A stretch of DNA of 64,000 bases. Source: Phytophthora colocasiae. Lineage: Eukaryota; Oomycota; Peronosporomycetes; Peronosporales; Peronosporaceae. A program made the translations under genes and the position numbers. Positions 21,720 to 32,269 of this stretch are shown here, piece after piece. Positions within the stretch are counted from its first letter, which is position 1; every line of letters begins with the position of its first letter. The notes beneath the pieces are model-generated. The model did no database searches. It worked only from the letters and a program-made list of their open reading frames with translations, and had not been told where the DNA came from. The stretch is from positions 558,001 through 622,000 of the forward strand of contig JAGKQI010000100.1 of NCBI GenBank assembly GCA_018806915.1, written 5' to 3'.

Positions 21720-23577
21720 GGTAAAACCTCGTTGGGATCATATACGGTACAGATCTGTTCTCTGTACATACTTCCTTTCTGCTGGATCTGTTTTGAGATC
21801 TGGAAATGGACGGTGGATAGATGCCCGCGTAAGCTCTCGGGTGGTGACATTTAGACAGTGAAGGCTCATTCGGTAAAATGGAGTCTCTCCCGGACACACC
21901 TGGAACTTCCAGCAGCAATTTACCAGGCCGTACCCGCGGTCAAGTTCGCCAGGAGACTACAACATGCTACTTCCGCGGTTACAAGTACACGCGCGCCTGG
22001 ATGTCTTCGAAGAAAGGTTCATACCGGTGCAGCCATTGGCGTCAAGGCTGTGCTGGCACGATGTTTTTCCATGTTCGTACGATGGGCTACAGCTTGGGTC
22101 GTCCCCACACCTGTCGGAATGTTGATGCTACGGACGCTAGCCTAGTGGATGTTACGGGTTCAATGAAGGACAGAGTAGACACGCTGTCCATAGAAAAAGT
22201 CGCTGAGCCAGCGCGGCGCATTTGGGAAGTCGTGCGAGATGAGTTTTACGGTGCGAACAATGAGCATGTCGTACAAGGATTATCTGAACCACAAGTTCTT
22301 CGTCGGGTGTACCAAGCCAGAAACCGGCACTTCAGCGGGGACGTTCATGGGGCAATCGAAATCCCTCCTCTTTCCACAGCACTGAACGAAGCTGTGTCCT
22401 TCTTTCAGTTTCATCATGTCACGGCGAACCGAGAGAACCTCAACAAACCCACACGTCTAAACGGTTGGGCCCACCCTTCCCTAGTTAATCTGCTACGTTA
22501 CCACGGAACTACCATTTTTATCGATGGAACGTTCCGTTGTGTGCCACACGGCTACAAGCAGTGCGTCATTGTCATGGTGCACGACCGAGCTTCAGGCCCG
22601 TATGTACCTGTGTACTACGTGCTAAGTACTTCGCGAACTGGAGATTCGTTTTGGGACATCATTCATTTCGTGGTGCAAGGCACCGATCAGCAGGTTGAGC
22701 CTGCCGAAGTTGTGTGTGACTTCGAGAGTGCCCTTATCCAGGCCGTGCAGTCGCAGTTCCCCAACGCCATCGTAATTGGCTGCCTCTTCCACTGGAAGCA
22801 GGCACTACGACGCGCTATGAAGCGGTTTCTGCTTCCAGAGGAAGAGTGCGCTATTGCTATGAGCAAGGGAGTCCTCGACATGCTTACCGTCATTGATAAC
22901 AGCCTTGTCAAGTGTTGTATCAAATGGGTAAAGATTGAAATCCGTTGGCGTTGCGCCGAGGCCAGTATAACGTACTCAAAGGTTAAGTGGAGGGGCTTCT
23001 GGGGGTATTTCAACAGAACATGGATTGAGCAGTACGACGTGACCGTGTGGAACGTGGCTGGCCTAAACAATGAGCTTATCGCACGCACAAATAACCCGTT
23101 GGAAAGGTTTAATCGAGAACTGAATAACCACTTTCCAAAACCTCGTCCAAGTATGGCGAGTTTCGTAGGTGTGATCAAGACCATCTCGGCTGAGTACGTC
23201 CAGCGTCTTGCTGACATTCCTCGGGGGCGAGCTCGAAGACCCACTCGAGAGGTGATCCAACTACCCAAAGCAATCGAGATACCGGAGGATATCGGCGATG
23301 ATTCTGAAGATGAAGCACCTGTGGCTACAGAGCAGTTGTCCGACAGCTCATCCGATGAAGGCACCACCGAAATGGTGCTGTGAGAAGCGTGAGCTGTAAG
23401 TACATTTAGCAAGTATCTTAGTGACATCTAGTTCGGACAAGGAGTACAGACAAATAATGAATACACGCCCATTTACCTCTTTGACATGTTCCTGTTCAGC
23501 TATCAGATCACTACCAAAGAGATGAGTCAGATCCTTTATCAGATCTGTACCGTATATGATCCCTACTGGAGGTTATC
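21720..23577 (+). mobile_element. MULE (Mutator-like) DNA transposon
   Basis: The element is 1858 bp. The 8-bp direct repeat TATCCCTC flanks it (21712-21719 and 23578-23585), within the length range of Mutator-type target duplications. The termini form imperfect inverted repeats of about 38 bp, with a perfect inner block GGGATCATATACGGTACAGA (left from 21734). One transposase gene is inside. The element splits ANK7. Confidence 0.9.
21878..23383 (+). CDS. MULE transposase with FLYWCH-like zinc finger
   Basis: 501 aa from ATG at 21878. The N-terminus (residues about 15-85) has a FLYWCH/WRKY-GCM1-like zinc-binding pattern: YRCSHWRQGCAG followed by GRPHTC. The MULE catalytic domain follows with IFIDGTFRCVPHGY (first Asp), VVCDFESALIQAV (second Asp) and NNPLERFNRELNNHF (Glu), plus the CLFHWKQALRR motif. 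The C-terminus is short, acidic and serine-rich. No break is seen; the element is compact and may be functional. Confidence 0.92.
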   Translation: MESLPDTPGTSSSNLPGRTRGQVRQETTTCYFRGYKYTRAWMSSKKGSYRCSHWRQGCAGTMFFHVRTMGYSLGRPHTCRNVDATDASLVDVTGSMKDRVDTLSIEKVAEPARRIWEVVRDEFYGANNEHVVQGLSEPQVLRRVYQARNRHFSGDVHGAIEIPPLSTALNEAVSFFQFHHVTANRENLNKPTRLNGWAHPSLVNLLRYHGTTIFIDGTFRCVPHGYKQCVIVMVHDRASGPYVPVYYVLSTSRTGDSFWDIIHFVVQGTDQQVEPAEVVCDFESALIQAVQSQFPNAIVIGCLFHWKQALRRAMKRFLLPEEECAIAMSKGVLDMLTVIDNSLVKCCIKWVKIEIRWRCAEASITYSKVKWRGFWGYFNRTWIEQYDVTVWNVAGLNNELIARTNNPLERFNRELNNHFPKPRPSMASFVGVIKTISAEYVQRLADIPRGRARRPTREVIQLPKAIEIPEDIGDDSEDEAPVATEQLSDSSSDEGTTEMVL

Positions 23578-24536
23578 TATCCCTCTGCCACCAGGTACTG
23601 GAGAAAATTGAGATGACCACATCCAGCAGCACACTTTATAGCATAAGCTGAATCATGCCTTGCAATGGGAGAAGTGTGGACTAAACGAAGAATATCCAGG
23701 TGGCCATTTTGAGCAGCGGCAACGCCTACATTGTCGGCTTTGCATATTGGACTATCCAAGTAACAGTAGCGATATGCTCACGCAATAGTGCTACATAAAA
23801 ACAAAAATTCTTTCCAATTGATTTCCTTAGTAGTCGCAGTGGGATTGCTCGACAAGAGTATTGTAGCAAATTGGATCGTCCAGAATCAACTTTAATACTT
23901 CGAGATGTCCGACGTTTGTGGCAGCCTGCACAACCTTCCACACAATCACCTCCGACACGAAACGAAGACCCCATTAGCGTCTCTCTCAGTAAATAAGTCT
24001 TTGAGCACGTCTAAATAGCCTTTAGCGGCTGCTGCTTCCGCCCATTTCGTCATCTCGTCCGCAATGGTAATACCCATTGTCTCCTTTAGCCAGTGCAAAA
24101 CCTCACGGCCCCATTGGATATCGTAGCCCTGCTCCACTAGCGTCTTCCGGATGCCTAACTGGCCGCGTTCTGCAGCAATTTTGGTTACTTGTTTCCAAAC
24201 GCAGCGGTCCTGAAAATGCGTCGCTGCAATTTTCACATTTCCCATCATGGTTTCCTTTAAGCTCCTAATGAATTACCATTGCCGATGGTCCGGGCGCTGC
24301 CAGCAACTTGTGGGTAATTCAGCTCCCCATTTTACAAGGAGACGTTTAACCAGTAGAGAAGAACCGTACTTGCAGGCGTTGGGGAGAGTCCATTTCAAAG
24401 AATTATCGAGATATTCATCCAACATCGGGACAATCTGAGGTAAACGCAGTATGGGGTCGTTTTGACATACTACGCGCACACTAGTTAGAAGAGAAAAATC
24501 ACTATGAGAATCGTCATGAGTGCTTGCTGTTGCCAA
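23578..24536 (-). pseudogene. Ankyrin gene ANK7, 5' half
   Basis: The N-terminal domain starts at 24536 (MATASTHDDSHSDFS ... TSVRVVCQNDPILRLPQIV). Four short open pieces follow in different frames (24273, 23946, 23726 and 23577 ends), so at least three frameshifts or stops are present. The segment ends at the MULE target duplication with NFLQYLVAEG. Confidence 0.82.
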
Positions 24537-24740
24537 ATTCCATCAACAATTGCATTATTATCAAGAAAAAAAAGCAAATAGCAAAGTTCTCAAACATTTC
24601 GAGTCTGTACTACTCATAGGTCTAGAGTTTTCTAAGAAAAATGAAATCGATCTTGAAATTCATTTTCTTCACTAGGGAAATCTTGGCTCGAGGTCACATT
24701 TAATCAACCGCTAGAGTGATACTGGCTGTGCTTAAGCAAG

Positions 24741-26630
24741 ATGACGGGAAGAAACAAACGTTGCCGATCGATTCCTTCTCTCCCTGGTGATTCTAGTACC
24801 AGTGTTTACCCCGTACCGATAACCTGCGTACGCGTCGTGTGTCAAAATGGACCCGACGCACTGCGTTTGCCTCACATAGTTGCCAAACTGGGTGAATTTC
24901 TCGACTGTTCTTGCAAATGGACCCTTTTCAACGCCTGCGCGTTTAACTCCACGCATTTGGTTGAACGGATCCTTCTAAGCCAAAACGCTGAACCATCGAC
25001 AAGTTGCTGGCAGTACCCAGACTTTCTGCAATGGCAATACAAAAAGAGCTTGACGGAAGCTGTGAAAATGAAAAATTTAAGGATCGTTCAACTATTGGTA
25101 TCTCATTTTTGCAACTATTCTGTTGTGCCAGAAGTGGTCCAACTCGCTGCAGCTCATGGCTGGTCAGACATCCTGGAATGGCTAGATGAATTCGACTGCG
25201 ACGTTGAGTGGAACTCTGGTGCTGTGAGTGCAGCTATCAGGAACGGGCATTTCGAACTGGCGAAATGGCTACAAGAAAGGCTACCGACTGCCTCCGCGAG
25301 GGCATTTGAAGACTGGGCGAAGGCAGCGGCTGCAAAGGGCAACTTAGCAATGGTTAAGGGGTATTGTGAGATACTTGCTCAGAGGGATTCTAGTGGGCGG
25401 CTTCGTTATTTATCGGATAATGTGAATTTGCGGGATATTGTGCAACTTGCAACCAACCTCGGGCATCTCAATATATTGAAGTGGATTTTGGGCGAGCCGA
25501 ATCGTAGTGTTCTTCTTTGCGAACTTTTGAATCAAGACGCTAAGACGATGTTTCCAGTTAGGATTTGGATTGATACGGCTGCTTCGTACGGACATTTCGC
25601 CACTCTCAGTTGGTTAATTCAGCATTACCCGGGAATTTACGACGGTGGCGTCGCATACTTTAATGCTGCAAGATATGGTCACTTAGATATTATTCAGTTG
25701 CTACTCTCATCTCACATTGACAATTGCGTTATCTCGAGTCGAGTGGTTGATGTCGCAGCTGCAGAAGGCCATCTCGATATTGTTAAGTATCTAGTGGCTG
25801 CAGGAATTCCAGCCTCGCGTGCTATGAACACTGCCTCTGCAGGTGGATTTCTCGATATTGTGAGATGGCTGCACGAAAATTCTTCGCACTGCAGTAGTGA
25901 AAATGCGATAGACTGTGCAGCTTCACAAGGACACCTGGATGTCGTGAAATGGCTTCATGATAACCGTAACGAAGGCTGCACAGTCTACGCCATGAATGAC
26001 GCTGTTTGCAATGGCCACTTCCGCGTGGTTCAATGGTTACATGAGAACAGGACCGAAGGCTGCACAACTAAAGCTTTGAATAGTGCTGCAGGTGGTGGTG
26101 ATCTCGAAATGGTGAAATGGCTACACCTCAATAGAACTGAAGGTTGTACAAGTGCTGCTATGAACTATGCTGCTGCAAATGGACATCTTGATGTGGTCAA
26201 GTGGCTGCATGGGAACCGATCGGAGGGCTGCACCACGGAAGCAATGGATATGGCAGCTGAATACGACCACCTCGAAGTACTAAAGTGGCTCGACGAGAAC
26301 AGAACAGAGGGGTTTACATCTAATGCCATACGCGTCGCTGTTCGACGCGGCAACTTGGAAGTCGTCCAGTGGTTACTTAATCGCGGATCCGAAATTTGCT
26401 TGGCTGCTGCTATGAAGGATGCGGCAAACTTCAGTTACTTCGATGTTTTGTGGGTTTTGCATCACAATTGCAGTGGCTCAATCGAAATGCTGATGGAGGC
26501 CTTGTCGACGGTTCTTCCATCTAGACGCCTCGAGTTTGCTGAATGGGCGTACGTACACCATCGACACGAATTTGAGCTGAATATTGCAGGACATCTATTC
26601 AAAAGTGTCGATTCCAAGTCAGCGGCGTAG
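24741..26630 (+). CDS. Intact ankyrin-repeat protein (ANK8)
   Basis: 629 aa, ATG at 24741, the only complete member of the family here and the only one on the plus strand. Residues about 28-130 form the conserved N-terminal region (TCVRVVCQNGPDALRLPHIV, CKWTLFNACAF, QWQYKKSLTEAV). From about residue 135 to 600 run degenerate and then regular ankyrin repeats (HLDVVKWLHDNRNEGCTVYA and similar). The C-terminal cap is FAEWAYVHHRHEFELNIAG. No signal peptide or membrane segment is seen. Ankyrin stacks bind other proteins; the target is unknown. Decayed relatives surround it on the other strand. It serves as the reference for reading lesions in the other copies. Confidence 0.92.
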   Translation: MTGRNKRCRSIPSLPGDSSTSVYPVPITCVRVVCQNGPDALRLPHIVAKLGEFLDCSCKWTLFNACAFNSTHLVERILLSQNAEPSTSCWQYPDFLQWQYKKSLTEAVKMKNLRIVQLLVSHFCNYSVVPEVVQLAAAHGWSDILEWLDEFDCDVEWNSGAVSAAIRNGHFELAKWLQERLPTASARAFEDWAKAAAAKGNLAMVKGYCEILAQRDSSGRLRYLSDNVNLRDIVQLATNLGHLNILKWILGEPNRSVLLCELLNQDAKTMFPVRIWIDTAASYGHFATLSWLIQHYPGIYDGGVAYFNAARYGHLDIIQLLLSSHIDNCVISSRVVDVAAAEGHLDIVKYLVAAGIPASRAMNTASAGGFLDIVRWLHENSSHCSSENAIDCAASQGHLDVVKWLHDNRNEGCTVYAMNDAVCNGHFRVVQWLHENRTEGCTTKALNSAAGGGDLEMVKWLHLNRTEGCTSAAMNYAAANGHLDVVKWLHGNRSEGCTTEAMDMAAEYDHLEVLKWLDENRTEGFTSNAIRVAVRRGNLEVVQWLLNRGSEICLAAAMKDAANFSYFDVLWVLHHNCSGSIEMLMEALSTVLPSRRLEFAEWAYVHHRHEFELNIAGHLFKSVDSKSAA

Positions 26631-26702
26631 TACCCAATGACGATGATAAGAGGCTGACAGCGATCACAAGTTTGAGTTGAACTGATCCATTCACACCAAG
26701 TA

Positions 26703-26721
26703 ACTTACTTGACAAGTAAGT
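26703..26721. repeat. 19-bp perfect palindrome downstream of ANK8
   Basis: Arms ACTTACTTG and CAAGTAAGT around one A, 72 bp after the ANK8 stop. It could form a hairpin in the 3' transcript. No function is assigned. Confidence 0.5.
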
Positions 26722-26813
26722 CTAGTAGACTCGACGGTCTTATGCTTACAAAACTTTTTTTTCCTGCTAGATGCGTGCAGCCATGGAGATGAGTTGCACG
26801 GCTGCTATTTATT

Positions 26814-27435
26814 ATCTGTTGTTTTAGCACTGCCCACCTGTTCAGTACTCCTGATCACTGATCACCTGTTGTTAGTACCGCAAACCTGTTGCGTTTCAAC
26901 AGGTATTCAGCCCTGCTTTGCTGTTAATATGAATAGCTGTCGGTGACGAGCGATCACCAGATATTGAAAGTTCCTTCCTAAGACTGGCCTTACTCAACTA
27001 TGGAGGCGCTTAAGTCATATAGAAGCTCCTGTAAGGTTATATCAAGTCCATGTTCCTGATCTATGTTCTACCGACAGCACAAGAATCGAGGAAAATTTCT
27101 TAAGGATATGTCCACCACGGTGGATGCTTCAGCATCTTATCTACTCAAGAGCGTGAACTGCACGCTGTGAGCAAAACAAAAGCATCTATATTTTCCTTTT
27201 TACCCAGTGAGTGCGCGTGTGACCCGACCATGGAGAGTGGCGAAGCAGTCTCTCCCCAGTCTTCTCATTGCAGTAGTCCTCATGATGCGGGACCGCAATG
27301 GATTATCGTTTCAAGGCGGTAACCTATGAAATAGAATGCTAATGCATTTGGCAGGATAACAGGTTGGCGGTACTAACAACAGGTGGATAGGGGCCTGGAA
27401 GTACTTAACAGGTGGGTAGTGCTAGAACAACAGAT
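26814..27435. mobile_element. MITE-like element with long inverted repeats
   Basis: A 622-bp non-coding unit. Its ends (26814-26890 and 27358-27435) are imperfect inverted repeats of about 78 bp starting ATCTGTTGTT and sharing CCACCTGTT and TGTTAGTACCGC blocks. ATT stands on both sides (26811-26813 and 27436-27438), a possible 3-bp target duplication. No reading frame of interest lies inside. The family is not recognised. The remaining bases 26631-27486 contain only a 19-bp palindrome. Confidence 0.7.
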
Positions 27436-27486
27436 ATTAATTATTTTCCGAGTTGCACGTATTGGGTACTATTCTCCGTTTCTTCT

Positions 27487-29083
27487 TTATTCAATCAAGA
27501 GATGCTGAGCAATTTCAAGTTCAAAACCAACAGGATCGTGTAAGCACGCCCACTCGATAAACTGCCACCGTCGATTGATATACGGAGACCTCCTCAACGC
27601 TCGAACGATGTTGTACTCGGGGTGTCGTTGACGGATCCATATCGCAACATCAAAGTGCCCACAGGCCACAGCTGTATCAATTGCAGCAGCTGAGTAGCCC
27701 ACATGTCGATGAGTGTCTAACCACTGAACCATTTCAACGTGACCTCTCTCGGCAGCAGCATCCAGAGCTCTTGTAGTGCATCCTTCAGTTCGGTTTGCAT
27801 CAAGCCATTGCACCACCTCCAGCTGGTTGCATCTCGCAGCTTCATTCATTGCACGAACAGTGCATCCTTCTCTTCGATGTTTATGGAGCCATTTGACGAT
27901 ATGTAAATGTCCTTGGGTAGCTGCTAGATCCATCACCCTTTCTGTACAGCCTTCAGTGCGATTTCCACTTAACCACTGCACTGTAGACAAATGACCGTTA
28001 GCTGCAGCCTTGTTCATGGCGTCCACGGTGCAACCCTCGTGTCGGTTGGCATGAAGCCACTTGACAACATCTAGATGCCCATTACCAGCAGCGAGATTCA
28101 TTGCTTCGGGCGAGCAGCTTTCCTTCCTGTTTGCAGTTAACCACTTCACCATCTCCAGGTTTCCTTGCTCTGCTGCAGAGTCCATAGTAGTGCTAGTACA
28201 TCCTTCACGACGATGTTTGTGTAGCCATTTTACAACCTCCGTCCATCGCGAAGGTCGAACAAGTTTCAAAAGTGGTCGAATGAAGCCATTCCACAACATC
28301 AAGAAACCCACTGCTGGCAGCACGATCAATAGCTTGGCCTGGACGGACATCTTCCTTGTTATGATTGTACAGCCACTTTACGATATCGAGGTGGCCACCT
28401 GCTGCCGCAAAATTGAAGGCCTGTCGAGGGTGGCACTCGCCACCATTTTCGTAAAATAGTATCACAATATCTAAGCGTCCAATCCGTGCTGCTTCGATAT
28501 CTGCTCCATTGTTTAGGCACTTCTCCGGGTAAAAACGAAGTAACCACTCCAAGACCTCGTAGTATCCACCATTAGTTGCCTCATTAAGGTCAATCTGTTG
28601 TTCCAACGCCTCTGGGACCTCCGAGACTCCACGCTCAGGCTGACTCATGATCCACTTGACCACGTCTAAATGTCCGTTGTCTACGGCTTCGAACACTGCG
28701 CCTCTAGGGTTCACACATGTCGAAAGACTGCAAACCCACTCTAACATGGCTGCATTCCCTTCCCCTGCTGCGTAGCTGCCCACAACTCTAGCATTTCAAG
28801 TGAAGTTGTACAGATCTTCCCTTTCATCCACTTGGCCAGTTCCCAATGGCCTCCTCGAATCGCAAGCTCCACTTCTCGATCCGTCCACCTTAAATCACTT
28901 CGGTTCTGCAGCAACCACTGCAAAAAAATTAATCTGCCATGTTTTGCTGCTTCTTCAACAACGGAAGCGGATACGTTACACCCCTGAAAACTCGTTGAAA
29001 TCAACTTCACCAATTGGAGATCTCCTGTTGCTATAGCACTCGCCATTCCTTGAGTAAATTGCCACTGTCGAAAACCAGAGAAC
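27487..29083 (-). pseudogene. Ankyrin gene ANK9, 3' part
   Basis: From the retroelement edge at 29083 downward the minus strand reads FSGFRQWQFTQGMASAIATG, then repeats. The frame shifts near 28760 (after AATQQGKGM) and near 28230, where STFAMDGGCK runs out and the following WTEVVKWLHKHRREGCTS frame takes over. It ends at 27487 with FIEWACLHDPVGFELEIAQH. It is more divergent from ANK2/5/6 than they are from each other. The 5' end of the gene is at 38579-38860, beyond the inserted retroelement. Confidence 0.85.
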
Positions 29084-29719
29084 TGTAACAAGTGGACTTC
29101 TGGATCAACACAAGGTCTGAGCTGCTCATTTGATAGACGAGTGATGTGCGGAGCGGTCTGTGACTTTGACCTCCCACGGACTTCCATGATGACCAATGAG
29201 AAGGACGCCAGCGAACGAGCTCGGCGGATATCCAATGAAACTGGCGGTCCTGGGCAGCAGCACGTGGCTTTTATCCGCGAAGATCCAGACTTCACTTTGA
29301 AAGAAACCGCGTGGAGCACAAGTGGCCCACACGCAACGCAGCCGAGTGACCAAGTACGGACGGAGAAGAACCAGTTGGGTCCGCAGGCGGCAGACTTCGT
29401 GGACAGCCAGCAGCGAACACGTGGGTTCGGTTGGTTTGGTCCAGAAGCGATTTCTGTGGGACCTGGGGAGCAGCAGGTGACGCTGCGAAAGCACGAGGAC
29501 CAGAGCACAAGTAAGGAAGAGTAGGCTTTCTATACGTTTTCTTAATACAAATAGGCAGTTCGTGGCGCAACAGACACGAACGGGCCGGCGCGGTGAACCG
29601 AGCCTGAAGTGAGTTGAAGTAAAGAGTGCTCATCAGCACCCGATCTCTGGAAGACCACCCGGCACAGTACACGGCTAACGACCCGCTGGCAGGCAGCGAA
29701 AAGAGCCCAACCTGTTACA
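29084..29719 (+). repeat. 5' LTR of element 1
   Basis: 636 bp, TGTAACA...TGTTACA. The first base of a candidate Gag ATG (29719-29721) is the last base of this LTR. TGG follows immediately (29720), as for a tRNA primer-binding site; the tRNA is not identified. Confidence 0.93.
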
Positions 29720-32225
29720 TGGTGGTAATACAGGGGCCTGTCTCACAACACGGGAAACGTCTGCGGAAGCCAGTATCGGAATCGATGGGGAAACTCCAAA
29801 AAACGACGCGGGAGAGACTCACGAAGAAGAAAGCGCCGTCAAGACCGAGCAGCGCCAAACGAAGGAAAGCAAACGCGGAACAGAACACTGAGGACAAGGA
29901 GAGTGACGCAGAGTCAAGTCGCAGCGAAGCAGCAACGATTAGCCCGGACGACTATGAGGAGAAGCGAGCAGCGCCTTCAGGCGTCTCCAACGAGTCGGCA
30001 GTCTGGACACGGAGTCGTGTGCAGAAGCAGCGCGCGGCTGCGGAACGCTACTTCCGTCTAGTACAAGCGGGAGGCGCAGCGGAGCCAGGTTTCGAAAGTG
30101 GACAAGCGCTCATCGATGCTGTCTTAGGAAACGATACTACGGCATTTGAGGATAATCCGTCCACTCGTGTGGTGCGCCTAGAGGGAGATGCAGCCCAGGA
30201 AGGAGTACGGCACGACACTGAAGAAAGCGGCCACAATAATGAGAGAGAAGGTCGTGCCGAGAAAGGACCACCAGTAGCTGATCCGGAGCAGGAGAATGAG
30301 CCTCCAGCAGAGACGGTACCGCCGCAAGACAACAATGTCCAGCCACGAGAACAGAGGAACATGGAAGTCATGATGGGGTTCCTAGAAGCACTACAGGACG
30401 AGATCCGGCAGTTACAGCCGCAACGTAACGGCCGCGACGTGGACGGCAACGCGAATCAAGGGCGTGATGAGGGCAGGAGCGCCACCGACAAGAACTTCGG
30501 CGGGATCAAGGCGAACCGGATCGTGGAGGCGAGCCACACCGGCAGCCAAGTCCTGAACGAAGAAGATCTCGAAGCCGACCAGCTGCTCTACCACGACAGC
30601 GAGTCGAGCGACCACGACGTGCACGGCCTGGTGGAGGAGGATCTCCTTCGTCATCAAGTAGCGACGAGTCAGACGATTATGGACACTACGGGCGCGATCG
30701 ACGACGTGCCAGAACGAGCAGTTCCGAAGATAGCTCCAGCAGCGGGTCTGATGAGCGGGACCGACCACAACGGCAGCGCGTGCAGCGAGGACGGCACGAA
30801 CCACGGGGACGGAGGCAGCGACGCGAACGGAGAGAGTCCCAAGAACGCCGGGAGAGGCGACGAGAGCGTCGCCGTGAGCCAGTTAGAGCCCATCGCCGAG
30901 GAAATGTGAAAGATCTGGAGTTGCCGACATTCTCACCGACGGCAGGCGCGTCCGTGTCCACGTGGACCGATAGGATCGATTTGGCGCTGCAAGGTGCACG
31001 TGAGTCTGGCCGAGGAGAATGGAGCGACCACGCACTTTACTTCATCCTTGGAAACAAGCTGATGGGCGACGCAGCTAGTTGGTGGGTGGACTTCAATCGA
31101 AGGCTGACGGATACCGAAAGGACATGGACGCACTTAAAACAAGCGTTGCTGCGGCGGTATGGACCCAAGGAAGACATTTCATTGGCGGAGTATCGAGTGA
31201 ACACGCGCGCTCGCGGTAATACTGAATCGCATGCAGACTACGCAGCAGCTCTACGGAAAGCAGCGGGGCGTAGTCGTGTGAGTGAACGGGTGCTGATGGC
31301 CCAGTTCTACCGTGGTATGGATAAGACCACTAGGCAACTTGTCAAGCAGCAAGAGCCCGAGAACCTGGAAAAAGCCGTGATCAGAGCCACAGAAATCGAT
31401 GATCCGATGGAGAGCTTGGTGAACATCGGCCAAGCGGTGGGGCAAATGCAAGCCACAGCTGCTGGTTCAGAAACGACATCTCCAGACGCCACTACAGCAC
31501 GTACAGTAACTCTCCCAGGAGTAGGAAGCGTGTACGTTCCAGTATCGGGAGCCCCAGACGGAATTAAGAACTATGCGGCAGTTGATCCAGATGGCCTAGT
31601 CCTCTACACGAACCCGAAGGGTGCTTGGAACATCATTGCTGGAAACTACGAGCTGCCGGCAGGATAAAAGTGGAACTCAAGGTACTGGGCTGAAGTCGCT
31701 GGACAGAAACGCACCAAGACGGCTAGAAAAGGCGACACCAAGCGGAAGGAGCGGAAATCAAGAACTCGACGCGACGCGGAATCATCAGACGACGAAGATC
31801 GAGATGCGCGGCAAAGGAAATCCAGTAAGTACCGGCGTTTGGAAGAGACCAGCGACGATGAGGAAGACGTGAAGCCTCGCAAGAAGAACAAGCCTAAACG
31901 TGCGGCCGACTCCAGCGACGATGAACGCGAAGCGAAACCTCAGAGAAAGCTGAAGGCTGCAGTACGACAGGTACTCGCAGAAGAAAAGAAGCAGCGGCGG
32001 GAACCCTCTAAGTCAGTTGGTGGTGGCACGCGCTGTTACATCTGTGGACAAGAAGGTCATTGGGCCATGCACTGCACTACTGGGCCGAAGTGTTATGCGT
32101 GCAACAAGTACGGACATCTTGCACGAGACTGTACGGACGCTAGTGCCAAAGCGAAAAACGATGAGTACCTGGCTCAGCGCAAGGAGAAGCATAAGAGGAC
32201 GGGAAACGAGGGCAGGACGCCGTAG
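29719..32225 (+). pseudogene. Gag of element 1, frame-broken
   Basis: Three pieces in different frames. Piece one (29719-30909) is a hydrophilic, charged N-terminal region. Piece two (ending 31667) holds the retrotransposon Gag core, with WVDFNRRLTDTERTWTHLKQ and AQFYRGMDKTTRQLV. Piece three (31839-32225) holds two CCHC knuckles, CYICGQEGHWAMHC and CYACNKYGHLARDC. The overlap of pieces one and two (30780-30909), and a coherent Ser/Arg-rich reading of the second frame from about 30600, suggest an indel in that area. Gag would form the particle and bind RNA. Confidence 0.85.
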
Positions 32226-32269
32226 GGGGAGTAGGGCGTCCTGGGATTGCCCGGTATCCCCAACAAGCG

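Noticed and set aside
29141..29524. Open frame inside the LTR of element 1, seen again at 38045-38383
   Set aside because: It exists in both LTRs simply because they are copies; no motif, and the start differs by an indel.
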